DNA from: Ruegeria sp. Ofav3-42
Lineage (GTDB): Bacteria; Pseudomonadota; Alphaproteobacteria; Rhodobacterales; Rhodobacteraceae
Assembly (NCBI RefSeq): GCF_022347725.1
Contig: NZ_JAKRGB010000002.1
Span: 248,001-312,000, forward strand
Direction of reading: 5' to 3'
Length of the DNA stretch: 64,000 nucleotides
The translations under genes and the position numbers were made by a program. Below are positions 55,522-62,830 of the stretch, piece by piece. A model generated the notes under the pieces. The model did no database searches, had not been told where the DNA came from, and saw nothing but the letters and a program-made list of their open reading frames with translations. The number at the start of each line of letters is the position of its first letter. Positions within the stretch are counted from its first letter, which is position 1.

Positions 55522-56423
55522 CCGGTTTCTCTGCGCAAGAGGCTTTTGACGCCTACGAGGCTGTAAGACATCGTCTTCCGCAAACCAGATCTACTGAAGT
55601 GAGCTATCGTCGGGCGGACACGCTGGAGGACATAGCTCACGAGTTTGACGTGTTCCTCCTCGATGCCTTCGGGGTTCTCAACATTGGTGATACGGCAATC
55701 CCGGATACACCAGATCGGGTCAGGTCGCTGACAGCCGCCGGCAAACGTGTTCTGGTCGTATCGAATGCCGCAGGGTTTCCCCACACAACTCTTATCGAGA
55801 AATACAATGGGCTTGGCTACAACTTCGCGCCACAAGACGTGATCACCAGTCGGGCCACGTTGTTGTCTGAACTAAACGGCCAAAGTGAGTTGCATTGGGG
55901 ATTGATGGCAACTCCAAGTGCCGGCCTTCGCGATCTGGAGGAGTTGAAACTATCCTATCTGGAGGATGACCCGAAGCCCTACGAAACCGTCGACGGTTTT
56001 TTGATGATTGGGTCAGCTGTTTGGAATGAAACGCGACAAGCTATGTTGGAAGCCGCTTTGCTGGAACGTCCCCGCCCGGTATTGGTCGGCAATCCTGATA
56101 TTGTCGCTCCGCGCGAGTACGGTTTCTCCAAGGAACCCGGTCTTTACGCGCACCTGCTAGCAGACCGGACAGGCGTCACCCCTCAGTTCTTTGGAAAACC
56201 CTTCGCTAACATCTATGATCTTGCATTCAATCGTCTGGGTCACATCGACAAGTCCCGGGTTCTGATGGTTGGCGACAGCCTGCACACCGACATTCTAGGT
56301 GCACGAAATGCAGGCATAGCTTCCGCACTCATCTCTGGATTCGGTTTCTTCGCAGAGCATAATGTTGAAGCAGCGATCATGAAGGCAGGGATAGTACCGA
56401 ACTTTGTTGTAAACCGGCCTTGA
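55518..56423 (+). CDS. HAD superfamily class IIA hydrolase (TIGR01459 type)
   Basis: About 301 residues. Motif 1 is FDVFLLDAFGVLNIGD, in which the nucleophile Asp is followed by Ala-Phe-Gly, as in TIGR01459 proteins that lack the usual Asp at +2; motif 2 is VLVVSNAAG, and GKPFANIYDLAF plus VGDSLHTDILGARNAGI are motifs 3 and 4. The start is probably TTG at 55518, overlapping the phnE stop (TTGA); AGAGGGG lies seven bases before. Likely a phosphatase acting on the imported compound. Last gene of the phn-type operon. Confidence 0.85.
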   Translation: MTGFSAQEAFDAYEAVRHRLPQTRSTEVSYRRADTLEDIAHEFDVFLLDAFGVLNIGDTAIPDTPDRVRSLTAAGKRVLVVSNAAGFPHTTLIEKYNGLGYNFAPQDVITSRATLLSELNGQSELHWGLMATPSAGLRDLEELKLSYLEDDPKPYETVDGFLMIGSAVWNETRQAMLEAALLERPRPVLVGNPDIVAPREYGFSKEPGLYAHLLADRTGVTPQFFGKPFANIYDLAFNRLGHIDKSRVLMVGDSLHTDILGARNAGIASALISGFGFFAEHNVEAAIMKAGIVPNFVVNRP

Positions 56424-56850
56424 TATTAGGGCGTTCCGCTTAGATACGTCTTTCTGTTAACTCGAATGTCGGGTGAATCTGCTTTGCGCACATGCCGACC
56501 ATGTGGATGAAGCGCCGCGTGTGAACGGCGGCTTTGGAGAACCCCTCCGCAACAACTGAACTCTGAGTTCATGTCCGGCTTGGGCCGCATTCCGAACTTT
56601 GCAAAGCCCGCTTTCTGCGCGTAACCGTCGTCGGTTGATCGCGCCGCATCGTTCACTAAGGGCTCATTCGACCAATTGGAGCCTGTCGCAGAGAAAGTCA
56701 GGTGCGAGCCGATTAGGACTGATGCAGCACTCTTCGCCATTGCCTGCAAGGGTTGATCTTTTCCGCATTTGATCATGGAGTGCGACAACCGCCTGCAACA
56801 TATTCAGCGCTCGAAACTCACGCTGATTTCTATTGGAAGGGCCTAATTGA
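56424..56850. other. Gene-free region before the GNAT gene
   Basis: About 430 bases without a credible gene; only short chance frames. No strong hairpin with a T tract was seen after the HAD gene. The end contains TTGGAAGGGC, a possible ribosome-binding site for the gene at 56851. Confidence 0.5.
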
Positions 56851-57465
56851 ATGAACGACACATCGCTGGTGCCGACGATCGAAACCGAACGCCTGATCCT
56901 TCGTGGCCATCGGGTAAGTGACTTTCACGACAGTGCATCAATGTGGGCTGACAAAGAGGTGGTTGCACACATATCCGGAGTGCCGTCGACACATGAGCAA
57001 TCTTGGTCGCGGCTACTTCGCTATGCTGGTCATTGGCAACTCTTGGGCTTTGGGTATTGGGTTGTTCAATCCAAAACCGACGGTGATTTCCTGGGCGAGG
57101 TTGGCCTTGCGGATTATCATCGTGATTCGGAGCCAACATTGGACGGAAGACCAGAAGCCGGGTGGGTGCTCAAAACCTGCGCTCATGGAAAAGGCTACGC
57201 AACCGAAGCGGTCACTGCGATGATGCATTGGGCTGATAAGGCTCTATCCTGCACGCATACCTCGGCGATGTTCGACCCTGAATATGCGGCCTCCATCAAT
57301 GTTGCAAAAAAGGTCGTTTCGCGAATGAAGTTTTGGGTCGCTATGGAGATCAAGAAGCACTTTTCCTGGAGAGAGCCCGGCAATAGTAGATTTCTGCGTC
57401 AGCAGGCACTGGCGGACGATCAATTTTGGGTCGGTTTGTTCGAGAAATTCATACTCATCGCTTAG
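56851..57465 (+). pseudogene. GNAT acetyltransferase with an apparent one-base frameshift near its C-terminus
   Basis: Residues 1-150 are a RimJ/RimL-type GNAT: ETERLILRGHRVSDFHDSASMWADKEVVAHISG, WVVQSKTDGDFLGEVGL, EAGWVLKTCAHGKGYATEAV, and SINVAKK. After VAKKV the frame reads VSRMKFWVAMEIKK, which is unlike the family. In the frame two bases later (from about 57316) the sequence reads ANEVLGRYGDQEALFLERARQ and ends at a stop at 57384-57386, as expected for the family end. A single missing G near 57314 (GTCGTTTC instead of GTCGGTTTC) explains this. Original length would be about 178 residues. Real mutation or sequencing error. Confidence 0.75.
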
Positions 57466-57530
57466 AATCACCGACGAGCTTTCCCGATAAAACCTATCCA
57501 AATTGCCGGGCACGTAAGTTTAGAAACCGC

Positions 57531-58595
57531 TCAAACAAGCCGACAAACATCGTCACTCCCAGGTTTCAGACCCAGCGATTTCAGATGTTGCACCGCACTT
57601 TCGACGCCTTGGCGTAACTCTTCTGGGCTAGCAACAGGATCGTCGTCCAGAAATGCCTTAAGATTACACGACAGAGCTTTTTGGTATGCCGCTGTTATTA
57701 CCACCAACTGACTCAAAACGTGCTCAGGTGCCGGGCTGCGGAGAATATCAAACGAGAACTTTATGGCTCTAAAATTCTGCTCGCCGGCTGCAATCCTTTC
57801 AGGCAATGCGTAGCCAAGATCGCCATCATCAACCTCCACCCAAATTAAATAGTCAGTTTGATTGGTCGGGTCGGCCCACTGGAAGCAGTCCATATCTCCC
57901 CATTTCAGACCCAATTGGTGTAACAAAGCCCAAATCTCCCGACCTTTCCAGAAGCCGCCCTCAGGATGATGTGCAACTACAATAACGGTCCGAGGTTTAA
58001 TCGCTGTGAGTTGGGACACCTGATCCACTTGTTTCTCAAGTAAATCAAAGGAGATATCCGTTGCTTGAAAGCCGTCTGGCAGCTCGGTCAGAGCTTTTGC
58101 TAAAGCTTGAGCCCCCACAAAGATCTTTTCTTTATCTGGATTAGCCCATTCTCCCAAAGACCATGCGGGGATCAGCGCAATTCCGTGTGGCGGGGTATCA
58201 GATGACGATAAATACGTGATCTGGCCCTCAGGGGTGCGTACATGGTGCATTGGGCGGCTGAATTCGTCATGTCTTGCGTGTAATATCTGCGCCAATTCGG
58301 CACAATCAAACCGTTGGTTCGCCTCAAAAGTTAGGCTCCATTCAGCGACCGGACTTGGTGTGTAGTCCTGCATTGCGTCTGGGTCAGAGAGACCGACTAG
58401 ATCGGAATCCACGGGTGGAGGAGCGAGACGAATAATTGGCTCTAAATTTTCCGTGCCTGGAAGTGCTGTTTCCGCCCGCGCAACAGTCTGACTAGAGGGA
58501 ATGAGCTCCAAATCACCGATTTGAATTTTCTGGGATTGGACTTCAGCTGGGTATTGGCCGAAAAGCCGCTTCCACCAATTAACAATAGTCGCCAT
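57531..58595 (-). CDS. Hypothetical protein with possible ZipA-like C-terminal domain
   Basis: 354 residues starting MATIVNWWKRLFGQYPAEV. No signal peptide. The C-terminal half (LGLKWGDMDCFQWADPTNQ..., FRAIKFSFDILRSPAPEHVLSQLVVITAAYQKALSCNLKAFLDDDPVASPEELRQG) resembles the FtsZ-binding domain of ZipA in order of motifs: GxMxxF-like start, then the F-D-L segment and the LDDD-xxx-EELR end. Residues 90-200 may be a second, diverged copy of the same fold. The N-terminus lacks the ZipA membrane anchor. The assignment is tentative; ZipA itself is not known from alphaproteobacteria. Confidence 0.5.
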   Translation of the reverse strand: MATIVNWWKRLFGQYPAEVQSQKIQIGDLELIPSSQTVARAETALPGTENLEPIIRLAPPPVDSDLVGLSDPDAMQDYTPSPVAEWSLTFEANQRFDCAELAQILHARHDEFSRPMHHVRTPEGQITYLSSSDTPPHGIALIPAWSLGEWANPDKEKIFVGAQALAKALTELPDGFQATDISFDLLEKQVDQVSQLTAIKPRTVIVVAHHPEGGFWKGREIWALLHQLGLKWGDMDCFQWADPTNQTDYLIWVEVDDGDLGYALPERIAAGEQNFRAIKFSFDILRSPAPEHVLSQLVVITAAYQKALSCNLKAFLDDDPVASPEELRQGVESAVQHLKSLGLKPGSDDVCRLV

Positions 58596-58886
58596 TCTCC
58601 GCCACTTTCTGTAAATACAGTTGATCACCACGTCCCAACGACATAGCCGACAAGCAGTAGTTCGCTCAATATCAGCGAACGGCAACTAAGTCCGCTCAGC
58701 CGACCTTGATGCGGTCTGAACCGACCCTATGACCCACTGAAACAGTCAGATGACCGGTCTGAGCACAATCCGGACATCGTGCCAAGCTATCAAGCTCTAC
58801 ACCTGAACCTTTTTGTGTCCGTAGACAATTCGCGTGGTTTCTTGTCTAATTAGTAAACATAAGCAGAATTTTTATTAGGATTTCAT

Positions 58887-59507
58887 ATGGGACTTTCAGT
58901 CATTGGTGCAGGGTTCGGTCGTACAGGTACCGAGTCCCTTAAAAGGGCCCTTGAAATATTAGAGTTGGGACCGTGCTACCATATGTACGAGGTGCTGCCC
59001 CACGCTGAGCGCGTGGCGGTGTGGCGCGCAGCAGCCAGCGGGGAAACACCGGATTGGGATGAAGTCTTCTCCGAGTATAATGCGACCGTTGACTGGCCCG
59101 GCGCCTATTTTTGGCGAGAACTGAGCGCCCACTTCCCGAAAGCAAAGATCATTCTCTCGGTGCGCGACGCTGATTCTTGGTATGAAAGCATGGAAAACAC
59201 CATATTGCCGATATTGCGGAACAGCGACGACCCTGAATCAATTGGAGTAAAGCTAATCGCCGACGGCGTGTTCGGTGGGAATATCGCTGACCGGGACCAC
59301 ATGGTGTCTGTTTACAAAAAGAACATTGCGGACATTCAAGCCGAGTTCGGTGAAGACCGCCTCTTGACTTATGAGCTTGGTAGCGGATGGGGCCCTCTGT
59401 GCGGTTTTTTGGGCTGCCCGATCCCTGACCAGCCCTATCCACGAGGTAATGCCCCCGATGAGTTTCAGCGAAATGTCGACGCCATTACAGACACGCCTTC
59501 AGGCTGA
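58887..59507 (+). CDS. Sulfotransferase family protein
   Basis: 206 residues, shorter than many sulfotransferases. The PAPS-binding 5-prime loop GAGFGRTGTESLKRAL is at the N-terminus, and IILSVRDADSWYESM is the 3-prime-phosphate binding segment. Members transfer sulfate to carbohydrates or small molecules; the acceptor is unknown. AGGA precedes the ATG. It stands alone, before an AT-rich gene-free stretch. Confidence 0.85.
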   Translation: MGLSVIGAGFGRTGTESLKRALEILELGPCYHMYEVLPHAERVAVWRAAASGETPDWDEVFSEYNATVDWPGAYFWRELSAHFPKAKIILSVRDADSWYESMENTILPILRNSDDPESIGVKLIADGVFGGNIADRDHMVSVYKKNIADIQAEFGEDRLLTYELGSGWGPLCGFLGCPIPDQPYPRGNAPDEFQRNVDAITDTPSG

Positions 59508-60118
59508 AACTCCGGTACCCCCAAAAGCGCAATTGCTCATTCAACAGCCACCTGAAGCGTCGTGTTCGTTTTCGACCTCAAATGCGCCATAAGAATAAAA
59601 TTTCGAACAAAAACGAACGGCAGCTTTGTCCGCAAAGCGGTCACTAAAGCATGCATCAGCGAATGTTCAGATTACTGTCTTCAATGTTCAAACCATTAAA
59701 GCTGGCTCGTTTCCAGATTGATCGCAATGCTCGTATCATACGAACGACTGGATTTTGAGGACGTAGTTTTGTTCGAGGTCAAAATTGGCCTCTACATGGT
59801 GAAGCGTCGTGGTAAGTACACCGCAAATGCAGGCGAGGCAATTTCGCCACTAGGGGTACCATTCGGGGTATCGTGTGGTATGTGTTTATATTTCATAATT
59901 TAAGAGTATACACTTATTTTATGTATTCCGTGTGGGGCACCACGAATTACCATTCATCTCTGGTAGGCAGGTCGCGGTATCGCGCGTTTCTAAGTGCGGT
60001 TGATCGAGATGTGGTTCGGGCGGTGGCGCGATGTGTGATTTTGATGCGCTGCGCTGTTAGTCTCGATTGTCGGTGAGCCTTGTAGGGTCGCGTTCTTAGA
60101 AATTTGGGCGGGGTTTGG
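59508..60118. other. AT-rich gene-free region with a tRNA-end-like sequence
   Basis: About 610 bases with low GC, no credible gene. It contains GGGGTA repeats at 59853-59858 and 59865-59870 (12 bases apart) and the segment CCGTGTGGGGCACCAC at 59928-59943, which matches the tRNA-Thr 3-prime end apart from one missing G. Possible trace of a mobile-element end. Confidence 0.45.
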
Positions 60119-60601
60119 TCAGTTCATGCCAATGACGATGCCAAATATATAGAGACTGGATGGTTCGGTTAGCTTCTGGATGAACTCCACCCATTCTTCA
60201 CTGTATATCCGTTCGAAATACGCAGGGTACTTCCATACCAGATTGTGAAAGGTGAAAGTCGTCAGAAGCACGCCCGCAGTGCTCGCGCTGGCAAACTCTT
60301 TTTGTTTGTCTTTGAGAAAAAGCGATATGACGATCCCAGCCATGCTGGCCAGGCCTATACCGATAAAATCCTGCGTGTTGATTTGACGAGCGTCCGGTAC
60401 ACCCGCCATCTGAAGCTGAATGTAGCGGGTCAGAAATACCACCAGCACACCCATTAGAAATGCACCGAGGAAAGATGCGGGATACGCGAGGCGTTTCCAA
60501 ATGCTTTCGGTTCTGGGTGGCGGAGCTTTTCTGGCAGCTTCTTCCGCGCGTTGACTGATACGCGCGACGCGATCCTGAAAGGACTTCTGCTCGGTACTCA
60601 T
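60119..60601 (-). CDS. Membrane protein, unknown function
   Basis: 160 residues. An N-terminal basic/polar helical segment (QDRVARISQRAEEAARKAPPPR) is followed by three or four membrane helices (YPASFLGAFLMGVLVVFLTRY, FIGIGLASMAGIVISLFL, ASTAGVLLTTFTFHNLVW, SLYIFGIVIGMN). No recognised domain. The start MSTEQKSF at 60601 is favoured over the four-codon-longer frame. Located between the AT-rich stretch and tRNA-Leu. Confidence 0.65.
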   Translation of the reverse strand: MSTEQKSFQDRVARISQRAEEAARKAPPPRTESIWKRLAYPASFLGAFLMGVLVVFLTRYIQLQMAGVPDARQINTQDFIGIGLASMAGIVISLFLKDKQKEFASASTAGVLLTTFTFHNLVWKYPAYFERIYSEEWVEFIQKLTEPSSLYIFGIVIGMN

Positions 60602-60898
60602 AAGTAAACTCAATTGCTTTTGGGTTATGGCACAGGGTTAAACCTTTGGTGGAGGTTAAGCAAGGTGCGCGCAACCTTGGCGCGTGATCGGTCAAGTGCG
60701 GAAATCTCATCACAGCGGCGATGAGGCCGTACCGGGGGCGGCGGCAGCAAAAGCGGCCATACCGTGCGGCTGGAATGCGAAGTAACTGGCAGGACCCAAG
60801 AAATATGAAACCCGAATTTTCGTCCGTGAAACGCATTGTATTCAGGGCTTGATAGTCTTACTGAGTTTTGGGGGTCCCAACGCGGCCCGGCACGCTGA

Positions 60899-60984
60899 GC
60901 GGGCGTGATGGAATGGTAGACATATCAGACTTAAAATCTGAAGGGCGTATGCCCGTGTGGGTTCGAGTCCCACCGCCCGCACCA
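60899..60984 (+). tRNA. tRNA-Leu (anticodon TAA)
   Basis: An 86-base tRNA with encoded CCA. Acceptor GCGGGCG pairs with CGCCCGC, the anticodon loop CTTAAAA gives TAA, the long variable arm (AAGGGCGTATGCCCGT) is class II as expected for Leu, and the T-arm is GTGGGTTCGAGTCCCAC. Confidence 0.97.
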
Positions 60985-60991
60985 CAGCTTT

Positions 60992-61510
60992 TCAGGTTGG
61001 AAACCCAAGTTGGCTGATCAACTTCCAGATATCTCTGTTCGCTTCCGAAAGCTGCTCGACCACGTTTTCGATTTCTTTCATTGCGTCCTCGTCAACCATA
61101 TCTTGCCGACCGAGTTTGATATCCGTCTTCCGGTCGGCAATGCGCATCAATATGGTTTTGGGATTACCGCTGTCCGGGTCAAAGGAATAGATACAGTGGT
61201 TGTATCTGTTCCGAATGCCAGAGAGTTTGCCCAGCCGCCGCGTTTGATCCAGAATCGGGTCGCGTATCTCCTCTGGGCGGCCTTCCATCTTTGCCAGTCG
61301 CTCAACCAGATCAATCCTGGCGCGACTTGTGTTCAGCGTCAGAAATATGATGACGGCAACGTCCTTATCAGTTTCCGTCAACCCGGCGATCAAGTGAATC
61401 AACAGGCTTTCCGTGTTGGTCCACATATAGTTCAACCGGCCGACCATCAGGATGAGGCGGTCAAAGCGGGATTCAAAATTGTCAGTCAACGGGCAGATTG
61501 CGCGCCTCAT
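60992..61510 (-). CDS. Conserved hypothetical helical protein
   Basis: 172 residues from MRRAICPLTDNFESRF. The sequence is helical and charged with no signal peptide (FDRLILMVGRLNYMWTNTESLLIHLIAGLTETDKDVAVIIFLTLNTSRARIDLVERLAKM). It ends next to tRNA-Leu. No domain recognised. The start overlaps the LuxR gene by about 29 bases; other downstream starts are possible. Confidence 0.6.
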   Translation of the reverse strand: MRRAICPLTDNFESRFDRLILMVGRLNYMWTNTESLLIHLIAGLTETDKDVAVIIFLTLNTSRARIDLVERLAKMEGRPEEIRDPILDQTRRLGKLSGIRNRYNHCIYSFDPDSGNPKTILMRIADRKTDIKLGRQDMVDEDAMKEIENVVEQLSEANRDIWKLISQLGFPT

Positions 61511-62231
61511 TCGGCGCGACCTCAAAAAAGAATTGCGCAGCCGCCGTTCGGTTGCTGACACCGATCTTGCCCGCCACGTTATGCATGTGGAGTTTGACGG
61601 TGTGCTCGGTGATACCCAGGTTCGACGCGATGATTTTGTTGCTTTGACCTTTTGAGACCAGCTGCAGAACCTGCTTTTCCCGTCGTGTCAGCTTGGAATA
61701 GATGGGATGCAGATCGCTCGGTTTTGACGCGGGTTCCTGAGGCTCATTCGAGGAAATCTGCGGATGTACCACGCAATCCGCAAGAAAGCACGGCAGATAC
61801 AGCTCTTCGTGCAGCAATAACCGCAATATGGATCTCCAGACGTCCGGCGCAACGTTCATCGGTAGGTAGCCGATGTCGCCAAATTGACCACGATCCCAGT
61901 TTTCGAAAGCCAGGCGGGCTGCATCTTCCTTGCGATAGGCGAAAGCAAGGCACCCTGACCCCGCGCTTTCGGAATAGACTTGCGGTCTGGTCAAAAGATC
62001 ATCCAGCAGCATCTGATCGACGACGACCACCTTGCCGGCCCCGACATCGGAACCGTTTAACGCCGGCAGCGCGTCAATTGTTTCGATCCGTCGCGTGGAC
62101 ACGCCAAACTCGCTTTGAACAGCATTGATGGTTTGATCTGAATAGAAGAGTTCCTTACCGACGAAATTGATCGAGAATTCTTCGGGATTAGAATCGTTTG
62201 CGACAACACTATCCTGAAACGGATTGCCCAT
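61482..62231 (-). CDS. LuxR/CsgD-like transcriptional regulator
   Basis: 249 residues from MGNPFQDSVVAND. Residues about 25-150 form a diverged receiver-like fold (GKVVVVDQMLLDDLL...) without the phosphorylatable Asp pattern, and residues 175-240 are a LuxR helix-turn-helix (YSKLTRREKQVLQLVSKGQSNKIIASNLGITEHTVKLHMHNVAGKIGVSNRTAA). CsgD and VpsT regulators have this layout and control biofilm matrix genes. It is divergent from the acidic repeat gene at 62831. Confidence 0.82.
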   Translation of the reverse strand: MGNPFQDSVVANDSNPEEFSINFVGKELFYSDQTINAVQSEFGVSTRRIETIDALPALNGSDVGAGKVVVVDQMLLDDLLTRPQVYSESAGSGCLAFAYRKEDAARLAFENWDRGQFGDIGYLPMNVAPDVWRSILRLLLHEELYLPCFLADCVVHPQISSNEPQEPASKPSDLHPIYSKLTRREKQVLQLVSKGQSNKIIASNLGITEHTVKLHMHNVAGKIGVSNRTAAAQFFFEVAPNEARNLPVD

Positions 62232-62830
62232 TATTCCCCCCTTATTAACCCGCGCCGCGAAAAAAAACGGCGAAATTGTAACCAGCACTCGTAGAGTAGA
62301 ATTCGAAGAAACTAACAGTATAGAGATACGACTATAGCGGAAAGTACAAGATTCATCAATGATACCTCCGACTGCGAAAATCGGTTCTAGTACTTTCGAT
62401 TAGGTGAACTAGACCTCTTCCCGCATAAGTAGAAGTAATCGCAGGGTTTCTTAAACTGCTGGTTTCAATTCAGGCGTGTGGGCAACATGTGCGGGTACTT
62501 TTGATCACACAAGTTTTACGACAATGAAATCAACGCACTGGGCGTTCTAGTGCTTTAGGGTAGCTATTCACGGTGCCCTCGGCCTGCAACCATGGGTCTG
62601 CTTCTATTTCGAAGCTCTAATTCCTGATGTGTCGGCGAATCGCGCATTACAGCGAGCAATTTCCGCAGACACGGTTTCGGCTAAGCCGAGAAAGGAGGGT
62701 GGGACAAAATTCACTGAACGAAACCGCACACGCGCGTTTTGCAGCGTCGTGCGGCTCCTATTTTTAACTGCGCCAGTAACCGTTTTGTAGATGAATAGCG
62801 GTCCGAGCGCTTCTTAAGTGGAGAACTATT
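62232..62830. promoter_or_regulatory. Divergent intergenic region between the LuxR-type regulator and the acidic repeat gene
   Basis: About 600 bases with no gene on either strand. It must contain both promoters. Length and AT-richness are compatible with several regulator-binding sites; I could not define an operator motif. Confidence 0.4.

Noticed and set aside
59718..59903. A 61-residue frame in the AT-rich gene-free stretch
   Set aside because: Contains MVKRRGKY, reminiscent of integrase starts, but the rest does not follow any integrase pattern.
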